Positions 1 through 5,662 of a DNA stretch of 6,917 nt are shown here, one piece after another. The notes under the pieces are model-generated. The model saw only the letters and a program-made list of their open reading frames with translations. It searched no databases and was not told where the DNA came from. The stretch comes from Methanoregula sp. GTDB taxonomy: Archaea; Halobacteriota; Methanomicrobia; Methanomicrobiales; Methanospirillaceae. The translations under genes were made by a program, and so were the position numbers. Positions within the stretch are counted from its first letter, which is position 1; each line of letters begins with the position of its first letter. Location of the stretch: assembly GCA_026394635.1 (NCBI GenBank), contig JAPKXV010000170.1:1417-8333 (forward strand), in the 5' to 3' direction.

Positions 1-1
1 T

Positions 2-283
2 GTCTATATCGCTACCCAGGCAATCGGGAATGCAGCGACAACCGACAAGGCAACGGTCAGGCAGGCGTTATTTGACCTGAAAATGCCGCAGGTGATCGAG
101 GCCATGAAAGGCGGCACGATATCGTTCACAAAAGACTTCCGGGAATCGCAGTTCGATCTCTGGATGGAGCAACTGGCATTTGACCCGGCTGTCGGCGAAT
201 GCAGGCCGAAAATCGTCTGGCCCGACAACCTGAAAGTTGTAGATTTCGCCCTGCCATCATGGTATCAGCCCGGCAGCGCATAA
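2..283 (+). CDS. livK: Branched-chain amino acid ABC transporter, substrate-binding protein (3' end only)
   Basis: This is the last 93 codons of a gene that begins before the window; the frame is open from base 2 to a TAA stop. The piece carries late-region features of Leu/Ile/Val-type (type I periplasmic) binding proteins: a helix around residues 15-26 with VRQAL, a GGTISFT strand at 37-43 (family usually GTISFD), and a KIVWP strand at 70-74 before the C-terminus. Such proteins bind the amino acid outside the membrane and hand it to the LivH/LivM channel. In archaea they are normally lipid- or membrane-anchored, but the N-terminus is not visible here. It lies 58 bases upstream of livH on the same strand, as expected for a liv operon. 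Substrate cannot be read from this fragment; aromatic amino acids, urea or short amides are used by relatives. The family is fairly certain, the exact substrate is not. Confidence 0.8.
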   Translation, partial: VYIATQAIGNAATTDKATVRQALFDLKMPQVIEAMKGGTISFTKDFRESQFDLWMEQLAFDPAVGECRPKIVWPDNLKVVDFALPSWYQPGSA

Positions 284-341
284 AAATCAATCCAAGTTCT
301 TTTTATTTCAGGAGACAGATTAGGTAACAGGGGAAGATACG

Positions 342-1217
342 GTGGACATCGGGATCCTTCTGCAAATACTCTTCTGGGGGATCTATGCAGGGTGCATCTA
401 CATCCTGCTCGCCACCGGCCTGAACCTGATCTTCGGGGTCATGAAGATTGTGAACTTCGCCCATGGCGAGTTCCTCATGATCGGCGCCTATATCACGGCA
501 ACGATCTTTTATTTTACCGGCATCAACCCGTATGTTATCATCCTCTTCTCCATGCTCGCCCTGATCGCAATCGGTGCCGTCGTTGAACGGCTCTGTTTCC
601 GCCCGATTCTTGGCACCGGCAAGCTCAACGAGATCTTCATTTCCATCGGGCTCATGTATATCATCCAGAACGGTGCGGCTGTAATCTGGGGGGATGAATG
701 GCAGAGCGTCAAAAGCCCGTACGAAGGCATCACCGTCCCGCTCGGCCCGCTCACCATACCGCTGGACTACATCATCATCATGGTCGTGACTGCTGCAATC
801 CTCTGCGGGCTGTACCTTTTTTTGAGAGAAACAAAGACAGGAAGGGAGATGCGGGCGACCAGCCAGAACCGGAAAGGGGCAATGCTTGTTGGCATTAACG
901 TCGAGCGGATCGATGTGTTGAGTTTTGGTATCGGGTGTGCTCTTGCGGCAGCTGCGGGCACGCTCTGGGTAGTAAGCGGGCAGGTGTTCAACCCGTATAT
1001 GGGCTCTATTCCTGCGGTCAAGGCATTTGCCATCATCATCCTCGGCGGGCTGGGAAGCATCCCCGGTGCAATCATCGGTGGCCTGCTCTATGGTATTGCG
1101 GAGAACGGGGCTGCGTATTTCCTCGGAGGGGTCTGGAAGGATGCGATCTCGTTTATCATCCTGATCATCGTGCTCGTGATCCGGCCGACGGGACTGTTCG
1201 GGGAATCTGGGGAGTGA
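342..1217 (+). CDS. livH: Branched-chain amino acid ABC transporter permease LivH
   Basis: This 291-residue integral membrane permease forms half of the channel of a Liv/HAAT importer. It is hydrophobic throughout, with about eight membrane spans. Family hallmarks are visible: GLNLIFGVMKIVNFAHGEF at 26-44, the cytoplasmic coupling loop around 168-193 (GREMRATSQNRKGAMLVGIN), the AFAIIILGGLGSIPGA stretch at 228-243, and the usual ending RPTGLFG at 281-287. Length matches the family (about 290). The start is a GTG at 342, with a GGGGA Shine-Dalgarno-like stretch at 330-334; it gives MDIGILLQI, the expected beginning just before the first span. A stronger AGGAG lies at 310-314 but is about 27 bases away. 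livM starts 5 bases after the stop, so the two permeases are surely cotranscribed. A T-rich stretch (299-309) in the gap after the binding protein may partly end transcription there, but this is only a guess. Confidence 0.95.
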   Translation: MDIGILLQILFWGIYAGCIYILLATGLNLIFGVMKIVNFAHGEFLMIGAYITATIFYFTGINPYVIILFSMLALIAIGAVVERLCFRPILGTGKLNEIFISIGLMYIIQNGAAVIWGDEWQSVKSPYEGITVPLGPLTIPLDYIIIMVVTAAILCGLYLFLRETKTGREMRATSQNRKGAMLVGINVERIDVLSFGIGCALAAAAGTLWVVSGQVFNPYMGSIPAVKAFAIIILGGLGSIPGAIIGGLLYGIAENGAAYFLGGVWKDAISFIILIIVLVIRPTGLFGESGE

Positions 1218-1222
1218 GGGGT

Positions 1223-2218
1223 ATGGGCACAAACCTGAAAAAAGATGCGTGGATGCGCTTCATCACCATCGGGGTGATTGCCATTGCTGTGGTTGCACCC
1301 TTCATTTTGTATAACCTGTATCTCCTCAATGTCCTTAGCCTCATGCTGATCTTCATCATCTTCGCCTCAGCATGGAACCTGCTCGCGTATTCCGGGCAGG
1401 GATCGCTCGGGCACGCCGCGTTCTTTGGCATCGGTGCGTATGCATCAACCCTGATCGCGGTGAAGAGCGGAATTTCCCCGTATGTCACGATATTTCTTGG
1501 TGCTGCGGTTGCGGCGTTTGTCGGGGTCCTGATCGGGCTCACCTGTGTCCGGCTTAAGGAATGGTTCCTTGCCATGGTCACGTTCGGGTTCGCGATCATC
1601 GTGCAGACCATCACCGTCAGTATCCTCACTCCGGTCACCGGGGGGTGGGACGGCATTGCATCACCCCGGCTTTTAAGCCCTGACATTATGGGCTACCAGC
1701 TCATCGAGTACTACTCCATCCTCATCATCACGATCGCATCGATCGTCTTCATCTGGTATATCATGAAGTCCCGGATCGGCCTTGCCTTCTCTGCAATCCG
1801 CGAGAACGAACTCGAGGCACGGGCGGCGGGTGTCGACCCGGTGCGGTACCGGCTCCTTGCCTTTGCTCTCAGCGCATATATCGCAGGGATTGCGGGGGCA
1901 CTTGAGATCCACCATATCGGCTATATCACACCGGAGATATTCGGTGTCGACCTGTCGTTCTGGCCGATAACCTACGTAATCTTCGGCGGTCTTGGCACCC
2001 TTGCCGGACCGATTGTCGGGACAATCGTTCTCACGATCATCTGGGACGGGCTCAAGATGTTCAACCTCACCTTTGGCCGTTACATCATCGTCGGGGTTCT
2101 GCTGATCCTCGTGATCATCTTTTTGCCAAAAGGACTTGTGGATCTTCCGGACCGGTTGCAGAGATGGTGGAAAGGCCGGAAACAGAAGTATGCGGCTCCT
2201 GCTCCGGTGAAGGAATAA
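1223..2218 (+). CDS. livM: Branched-chain amino acid ABC transporter permease LivM
   Basis: This 331-residue membrane permease is the heterodimer partner of LivH. Hallmarks of LivM are present: AWNLLAYSGQGSLGHAAFFG at 50-69, the TGGWDGI segment at 139-145, the coupling loop AIRENELEARAAGVDPVRYR at 191-210, FGGLGTLAGPIVG at 254-266 and LPKGL at 301-305. The C-terminal tail (about 310-331) is basic and probably cytoplasmic. The frame is open further upstream, back into livH, but the ATG at 1223 is the sensible start: it follows GGGGAG at 1209-1214 with an 8-base spacer, and the sequence upstream of it is a shadow of livH. A second ATG at 1253 would drop the first 10 residues. The gene is followed by an oligo-T tract. 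The ATPase genes that normally come next are not downstream on this strand; they lie beyond two small genes, facing the other way. Confidence 0.95.
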   Translation: MGTNLKKDAWMRFITIGVIAIAVVAPFILYNLYLLNVLSLMLIFIIFASAWNLLAYSGQGSLGHAAFFGIGAYASTLIAVKSGISPYVTIFLGAAVAAFVGVLIGLTCVRLKEWFLAMVTFGFAIIVQTITVSILTPVTGGWDGIASPRLLSPDIMGYQLIEYYSILIITIASIVFIWYIMKSRIGLAFSAIRENELEARAAGVDPVRYRLLAFALSAYIAGIAGALEIHHIGYITPEIFGVDLSFWPITYVIFGGLGTLAGPIVGTIVLTIIWDGLKMFNLTFGRYIIVGVLLILVIIFLPKGLVDLPDRLQRWWKGRKQKYAAPAPVKE

Positions 2219-2223
2219 TCACC

Positions 2224-2240
2224 TTTTCTTTTAGTTTTTT
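2224..2240 (+). terminator. Oligo-T terminator after livM
   Basis: A pyrimidine-rich tract starts 6 bases after the livM stop: TTTT, C, TTTT, AG, then TTTTTT. Archaeal RNA polymerase ends transcripts at such U-runs without needing a hairpin. It would close the livK-H-M transcript, although read-through into the two small genes downstream is possible. Directly after it GCGGCAC is repeated in tandem (2241-2247 and 2251-2257). Confidence 0.5.
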
Positions 2241-2273
2241 GCGGCACGGTGCGGCACCCACCGGTTCAACAGC

Positions 2274-2519
2274 GTGGCCGGCTACATGGCAGGGGCAACA
2301 GCCCTGATGACGGCAGCCGACCTGACAACCGCCCACGCGGGCACACCGGCACATGATGCAGGGAACGCGTTCTCCGCAATGGTCCGGTGCCACGACCCCA
2401 ACGGCGAGTTGTACAATGTAACGTTCACCCGCGCCCGGGTCACGGTCCAGTCCTACTCGGATGACGTGATCCTCGCAAAGGTCGAGATCTGGGCGGACAC
2501 CGTGCCGGAGCTCGCTTGA
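2274..2519 (+). CDS. Small hypothetical protein (81 aa), family not recognised
   Basis: I do not recognise this product. The frame gives 81 residues from a GTG at 2274. Alternative starts are ATG at 2286 and ATG at 2307 (70 residues), the latter preceded by AGGGG at 2291-2295. No start has a convincing ribosome site, so the N-terminus is uncertain. The first 30 residues are rich in Ala, Thr and Gly. The second half looks like a compact beta-rich domain (CHDPNGELYNVTFTRARVTV, then QSYSDDVILAKVEIWADTVP) with alternating hydrophobic residues and a closing amphipathic helix. Local GC is visibly higher than in the flanking genes. It ends 16 bases before a 39-residue membrane peptide that has a perfect AGGAGG, so the two are probably one transcription unit. 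The pattern is similar in feel to small proteins carried by archaeal viruses or integrated elements, but that is a guess. Confidence 0.5.
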   Translation: MAGYMAGATALMTAADLTTAHAGTPAHDAGNAFSAMVRCHDPNGELYNVTFTRARVTVQSYSDDVILAKVEIWADTVPELA

Positions 2520-2535
2520 ACAGGAGGCAATGATC

Positions 2536-2655
2536 ATGGACAACGAAGTTCTGATCACAGCTGCCTTATTAGGTGCAGGTCTGCTCGCCTACGTCATCAT
2601 CCCCGGGCTCCTTGTCATCTGGGATAGGGTACTCGACTACATGGGCGGGTACTGA
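2536..2655 (+). CDS. 39-residue single-span membrane peptide
   Basis: An open frame of 39 codons begins with ATG at 2536, eight bases after a perfect AGGAGG (2522-2527), the strongest ribosome binding site in the window. Another in-frame ATG at 2530 is only two bases from that site and is less likely. The peptide starts MDNEV, has a hydrophobic span at about residues 5-27 (LITAALLGAGLLAYVIIPGL and a few more), and ends with a short polar tail WDRVLDYMGGY. It is therefore a probable single-pass membrane microprotein with an acidic N-terminus. It follows the 81-residue gene by 16 bases and is followed by a strong hairpin terminator 16 bases after its stop, so it looks like the last gene of a real transcript. 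Function is unknown; its place between the permease and ATPase genes might mean it assists the transporter, or that it is unrelated cargo. Confidence 0.65.
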   Translation: MDNEVLITAALLGAGLLAYVIIPGLLVIWDRVLDYMGGY

Positions 2656-2671
2656 GAAGAGAGCAAAAAAT

Positions 2672-2722
2672 AAGGAACAGCAGGAGCACCGAGCCCCTGC
2701 ATTCCTTTTTCTTTGAGTTTTT
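2672..2722 (+). terminator. Hairpin plus oligo-T terminator
   Basis: Left arm AAGGAA-CA-GCAGG (2672-2684) pairs with right arm CCTGC-A-TTCCTT (2696-2707): 11 base pairs with a small internal bulge and an 11-base loop. T-runs follow at 2706-2710, 2712-2714 and 2718-2722. It closes the small-gene transcript and sits where plus- and minus-strand genes converge. Confidence 0.75.
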
Positions 2723-2732
2723 GCCACGTTAT

Positions 2733-2740
2733 AAAAAAAA
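2733..2740 (-). terminator. Oligo-T tract ending the livG-livF transcript
   Basis: Eight A on the plus strand read as T8 on the minus strand, 35 bases past the livF stop. This is a typical archaeal U-run terminator position. No stable hairpin is evident just before it on this strand. Confidence 0.4.
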
Positions 2741-2775
2741 GACTCGGCGGAGATACTTAGTGCATATCCTGCCGG

Positions 2776-3471
2776 TCAGATCCCGAGATACGCTTTCTGG
2801 ATGTGCTTTTCGTGCATGAGGTCCTTCGCCCTTCCCTCAAGCACGATCCTGCCATTTTCAATGATATACCCCCGTTTGCACATGTCGAGGGCGTGGCGGA
2901 CGTTCTGCTCGAGAAGGAGCACCGTCATGCCCTCATTACCCAGCCGCTCCAGCGAACGGAACACCTGTGATACCAGCAGCGGCGAGAGCCCGGTTGAGGG
3001 TTCATCAAGGATGAGGAGTTTCGGGTCTGACATCAGAGCACGCCCTATGGCGACCATCTGCTGTTCGCCACCGGAAAGAGTACCTGCCATCTGCTGTTCC
3101 CGTTCCTCAAGGACAGGAAAGAGATTGAATACATGATGAAGGCTGTCTTTCCAGCCGGTACGGTCACCTGCACCGAGCATCAGGTTCTCTAAGACCGGCA
3201 TTTTGGGAAAGATCTCCCGTTTTTCGGGGACAAGCGCCAGACCTTTCCTGAAGATCTCGTAGGGTTTCATCCCGAAGATGTCCTCTTTGTTAAACCGGAT
3301 TATGCCGCGACCGTTTTTGTTGAGCCCTGCAATCGTCTCCACGGTCGTTGTCTTCCCGGAGCCGTTTGGCCCAATCAGGGTTACCATCTCCCCTTCATTG
3401 ACCGAAAGGCTGAGGTCCCAGACGACCTGTATGTTCCCGTGATAGATATTCAGCCCGGAAATTTCAAGCAC
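2776..3471 (-). CDS. livF: Branched-chain amino acid ABC transporter ATP-binding protein LivF
   Basis: This is a 231-residue cytoplasmic ATPase of a Liv/HAAT importer, of full family length. Visible motifs are Walker A GPNGSGKT (34-41), the LivF-type VPEKREIFP segment (81-89) where other ABC proteins have the Q-loop, the signature LSGGEQQ (132-138), and Walker B LLILDEP (152-158) with the catalytic Glu at 157. The switch position reads LLLEQN (185-190), with Gln where most ABC proteins have His; this is usual in LivF. The start is a GTG at 3471 on the minus strand, just after GAGGGTGG, and the gene lies 11 bases downstream of livG. It pairs with LivG to drive the LivH/LivM channel encoded on the opposite strand nearby. 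The gene converges on the small plus-strand genes. Confidence is high. Confidence 0.95.
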   Translation of the reverse strand: MLEISGLNIYHGNIQVVWDLSLSVNEGEMVTLIGPNGSGKTTTVETIAGLNKNGRGIIRFNKEDIFGMKPYEIFRKGLALVPEKREIFPKMPVLENLMLGAGDRTGWKDSLHHVFNLFPVLEEREQQMAGTLSGGEQQMVAIGRALMSDPKLLILDEPSTGLSPLLVSQVFRSLERLGNEGMTVLLLEQNVRHALDMCKRGYIIENGRIVLEGRAKDLMHEKHIQKAYLGI

Positions 3472-3482
3472 AGCCCACCCTC

Positions 3483-4253
3483 TTAAAATACGTCAAGGTC
3501 GCCCAGGTAGGTATCGATAACCTTCTGGTTGTTTACTACTTCGTATGGCCTGCCCTCGGCAATTTTTTCGCCATGGTCCAGCACCACGATCCGGTCAGAA
3601 ACTCCCATGATGACGCTCATGACATGTTCGATGATCAAAATCGAGATCCCGTTTAAACGGATTTTTTTGATCAGGTTCACCGCTTCGCTGCTCTCTTTGG
3701 GATTGAGCCCTGTTGTCAGTTCATCGAGAAGAAGCAGTTTCGGGTCTGACGCAAGCGCCCGGGCAAGCTGCACCCGTTTGAGCTCAACCACATTTAACGA
3801 TCTGTTGGGAGTGTCAGTTTTTTCCGGGGGAAATCCCACAAAATCCAGGACATCGTCTGCCCGCTTTTTTGCCTCATCCATACCTAGCATATGATTGGTG
3901 CCAAAAAGGGCCCCCACCATGACACATTCCTGTGCAGAGAGGTTAGGGAATGATTCGGCAATCTGGAATGTTTTGGCAATTCCCTTTTTACAGATCTTAT
4001 CAGATTTGAGGCCGGTAATATCCTCCCCGCAGAACGCGACCGTCCCTGCTGTCGGGCGTGTGATGCCGGAAATAATATTGAGCAGGGTGGTCTTACCGGC
4101 ACCGTTCGGGCCGACCAAGCCGACGATCTCGTTCTCTCCAACCGTAAGGCTGACACTGTTGACCGCCAGAAGCCCCCCGATCTGTTTGGTTACGTTGCGG
4201 ACATTGAGGATGGAGACCACCGTGCTGACAATTGACGTGGTACACGTTGGCAT
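3483..4253 (-). CDS. livG: Branched-chain amino acid ABC transporter ATP-binding protein LivG (degenerate signature motif)
   Basis: This ATPase partner of LivF has 256 residues from ATG at 4253. Motifs: Walker A GPNGAGKT (48-55), Q-loop TFQ (Q97), Walker B LLLLDE (173-178), D-loop region GLNP (182-185) as in LivG, and switch His in IEH (H210). The C-signature is not LSGGQ: the stretch reads SLNVVELKR (152-160) before VQLARAL, and DEP is DEL. A similar variant occurs in some LivG-like proteins as I recall, so it need not mean loss of function. The N-terminus is about 11 residues longer than usual; a GTG at 4220 would give MVSILNVRNVTK, which fits the family better, whereas ATG 4253 has only a distant GGAGG (about 4277-4281). 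The start is therefore unsettled. It is the first gene of the minus-strand pair, and its promoter must lie in the divergent region upstream. Confidence 0.93.
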   Translation of the reverse strand: MPTCTTSIVSTVVSILNVRNVTKQIGGLLAVNSVSLTVGENEIVGLVGPNGAGKTTLLNIISGITRPTAGTVAFCGEDITGLKSDKICKKGIAKTFQIAESFPNLSAQECVMVGALFGTNHMLGMDEAKKRADDVLDFVGFPPEKTDTPNRSLNVVELKRVQLARALASDPKLLLLDELTTGLNPKESSEAVNLIKKIRLNGISILIIEHVMSVIMGVSDRIVVLDHGEKIAEGRPYEVVNNQKVIDTYLGDLDVF

Positions 4254-4493
4254 AAAACGTTATTAAATTATGCAAACCTCCGTCGGGCAGGGCTGCATAT
4301 TCCGGTGTCCGGATAAGAATCCGTGGATTATGGGGAAAAACCGATAGTGCTGGATCCGGATGCAGGATAATGAAAGATTTTATCCCATAAACAACCCATT
4401 TTTATTTTCAATCAGGTACCCATCATATCAGACAATTAACAGGAAGCGTCGGGCGCCGGTGCATTCCTTATTCCCGTATCCGCAGAGGTACTC
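4254..4493. promoter_or_regulatory. Divergent control region between livG and the LysE-family gene
   Basis: This 240-bp stretch has no credible gene and must hold the promoters of both flanking genes. AT-rich candidates for archaeal TATA boxes are ATTTTTATTTT (about 4398-4408) toward the exporter gene, and on the minus strand either the TTTAATA-type stretch at about 4258-4270 or GGGATAAAATC (4376-4386) toward livG. In the middle, GGAT occurs five times in 58 bp (4311, 4325, 4352, 4358, 4365), with the interrupted palindrome AATCC-GT-GGATT (4318-4329) and the perfect palindrome ATCCGGAT (4354-4361). These could be operator sites for a regulator acting on both sides; this is inference. Confidence 0.45.
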
Positions 4494-5120
4494 ATGACAG
4501 AGATCATCCAGATGTTCATCCTCGGCTTTCTCATCGGGCTCACCGGAGCCCTCGCTCCGGGGCCGACGCTGATCGCGACCATCAACGCATCCTTAAAAGG
4601 CGGATGGACGATGGGGCCACGGGTGACGCTGGGGCACATTGCCGTGGAGATCCTGATGGTGGTTCTTATCATCGCCGGTCTTACCGTACTGATCGGGGGG
4701 TATTCATGGCTTATCGCAATCATCGGGGGGACCGCGCTGGTCATCTTTGGCATTCTTACTATTTTAGAGAGCCGTCATGTACAGATCAGCCCCTCTTTTC
4801 CAGCCCCCGCACCCGATGAAAAAAGCAGATCAGGTCCGTTCATTTCCGGGGCGGTCACCAGCATTTCCAATCCCTATTTCTGGCTCTGGTGGTTAACCGT
4901 AGGAAGTTCACTCATGATCGGGGCATATGCCGGGGGCATCCTGAGCGCAGGTGCGTTCATCCTTGGGCACTGGGGTGCAGATCTGGGCTGGTTTACCCTC
5001 GTGTCGGTGAGCATCCATAAGGGCAGGTTCTTTTTAGGCGAGTGGGAATACCGGTGGACGCTCGCTGTCTGCGGGGTGTTCCTTGTCCTGTTTGGCGGAT
5101 ATTACCTAGTATCAATCTGA
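4494..5120 (+). CDS. LysE family translocator (probable amino acid exporter)
   Basis: This 208-residue membrane protein has six likely spans and the usual length of the LysE/RhtB superfamily. The hallmark PGPTLIATINASLKGG (22-37) follows the first span, with a conserved LGH (46-48) in the second, a polar proline-rich cytoplasmic loop at about 99-114, then GAVTSISNPYFWLWWLT (119-135), which matches the conserved NP..FW region of the second half. Members export basic or neutral amino acids, homoserine lactones or similar small molecules by proton exchange; the substrate here cannot be read. The start is ATG at 4494 with AGAGGT at 4484-4489. It is transcribed away from livG, across a shared 240-bp region, so import and export of amino acids may be controlled together. 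It is probably monocistronic, as the next 400 bases hold a transposable-element relic. Confidence 0.88.
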   Translation: MTEIIQMFILGFLIGLTGALAPGPTLIATINASLKGGWTMGPRVTLGHIAVEILMVVLIIAGLTVLIGGYSWLIAIIGGTALVIFGILTILESRHVQISPSFPAPAPDEKSRSGPFISGAVTSISNPYFWLWWLTVGSSLMIGAYAGGILSAGAFILGHWGADLGWFTLVSVSIHKGRFFLGEWEYRWTLAVCGVFLVLFGGYYLVSI

Positions 5121-5200
5121 ACGGATCTTCAGACGGTACCTGGTCAAAGAATGAAGAAGCAGGCCCGGATGTATGGTCTGCAGGCAGTCGTGAATTTTTA

Positions 5201-5215
5201 GGCTCTGGTGAAATC
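5201..5215 (+). repeat. Left terminal inverted repeat
   Basis: GGCTCTGGTGAAATC; exact inverse partner at 5395-5409, 179 bases further on. It marks the left end of the MITE-like element. Confidence 0.7.
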
Positions 5216-5394
5216 ATTGTTATTCATAACGTTCTCAGGGATGTTTGCCGTTCCCGCAGGGAAGGGCAAAGTGGAGAAGATTTCCATCAAGACATCTTCG
5301 ATTTACATTGCCCCCGCCACTGCGGCAGCTCCCCTTGCGATATCCATCGAAAACCGGTTCATTATGCGATCTCTGGTAATGATGTGAGATCGGG

Positions 5395-5409
5395 GATTTC
5401 ACCAGAGCC
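5395..5409 (-). repeat. Right terminal inverted repeat
   Basis: GATTTCACCAGAGCC on the plus strand, the perfect reverse complement of 5201-5215. It marks the right end of the MITE-like element. Confidence 0.7.
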
Positions 5410-5526
5410 CATTTTTTCATCAGCATGAGTACGACTTTTTTTCACTATCCGGGTCAGCACTATCCTGCCGGTCAAACCTGATCTGGCTGATTTTCCCCTA
5501 GAAATGCTGCAGTTCGAAAATTATTG

Positions 5527-5646
5527 ATGCAATCAAAAAGCTGGCAACAACAACAGCCAGAAGGCTCAAAACCAAAAAAATTCAGCCTTGTTCTTGCAAT
5601 CGTGGTCATATTTATGACAATCATTAAATATCGTATCCCATCATAA
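5527..5646 (+). CDS. 39-residue single-span membrane peptide with Gln-rich N-terminus
   Basis: An open frame of 39 codons runs from ATG 5527 to TAA 5646. The translation has a clear three-part build: a polar, Gln-rich and basic head (MQSKSWQQQQPEGSKPKK), one hydrophobic span of about 15 residues (FSLVLAIVVIFMTII), and a short basic tail KYRIPS. That pattern is typical of a small single-pass membrane protein, and it is unlikely for random sequence in a region whose other frames are stop-rich. The weakness is the start: no Shine-Dalgarno sequence precedes it (the upstream bases are AAAATTATTG), so it would have to be leaderless or poorly translated. A TTG directly before the ATG is an alternative start. 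It ends 16 bases before the next gene, with which it may be cotranscribed. No family recognised. Confidence 0.45.
   Translation: MQSKSWQQQQPEGSKPKKFSLVLAIVVIFMTIIKYRIPS
5623..5632 (+). promoter_or_regulatory. Possible archaeal TATA box for the gene at 5663
   Basis: ATTAAATATC lies about 35 bases before the ATG at 5663. A start of transcription some 26 bases downstream would fall near 5654, giving a very short leader. It overlaps the end of the preceding 39-codon frame. Only sequence resemblance supports it. Confidence 0.25.
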
Positions 5647-5662
5647 TCGTATATGAAGTGCT

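Larger units (their letters stand above)
5200..5410. mobile_element. MITE-like element with 15-bp terminal inverted repeats
   Basis: GGCTCTGGTGAAATC at 5201-5215 recurs as an exact reverse complement at 5395-5409. If one further, unmatched base is included at each end, the element (211 bp) is flanked by identical ATTTTT copies (5194-5199 and 5411-5416), a possible 6-bp target duplication, although the sequence is low in complexity. The inside holds no recognisable transposase. Three frames are nearly open: a plus frame of 59 codons from GTG 5208 to TGA 5387, an out-of-frame plus reading across the whole element, and a minus frame broken once by TAA that ends NNNDFTRA inside the left repeat. 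This suits a non-autonomous derivative of an insertion sequence moved by a transposase encoded elsewhere. The IS family cannot be named from the ends. The 80 bases before it and the 116 after it hold nothing clearly functional. Confidence 0.6.

Noticed and set aside
303..1232. Long minus-strand open frame (309 codons) covering livH
   Set aside because: It is exactly antisense to a clear permease gene; the translation is Asp/His/Arg-rich with no domain, as expected for the complement of a GC-biased membrane protein gene.
1165..1686. Minus-strand frame of 173 codons antisense to livM
   Set aside because: Shadow of a well-supported membrane protein gene, no family resemblance.
2115..2558. Minus-strand frame with many Cys (147 codons) across the livM end and the 81-codon gene
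   Set aside because: It overlaps the livM C-terminus and runs against a unit with a ribosome site and terminator; the Cys come from complementing GCA/GCC codons.
5208..5387. Fifty-nine-codon plus-strand frame inside the MITE-like element (MKSLLFITFSG and on)
   Set aside because: It has a GTG start within the terminal repeat, no good ribosome site, and competes with open frames on the other strand; best seen as part of the element.
5042..5428. Plus-strand frame of 128 codons starting inside the LysE-family gene
   Set aside because: It starts out of frame within a conserved gene and passes through both ends of the transposable-element relic; composition is not protein-like.
5561..5590. AAGGCT/AGCCTT hairpin with A-rich loop
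   Set aside because: Only six pairs with an 18-base loop, inside the 39-codon peptide frame; not convincing as a terminator or RNA.
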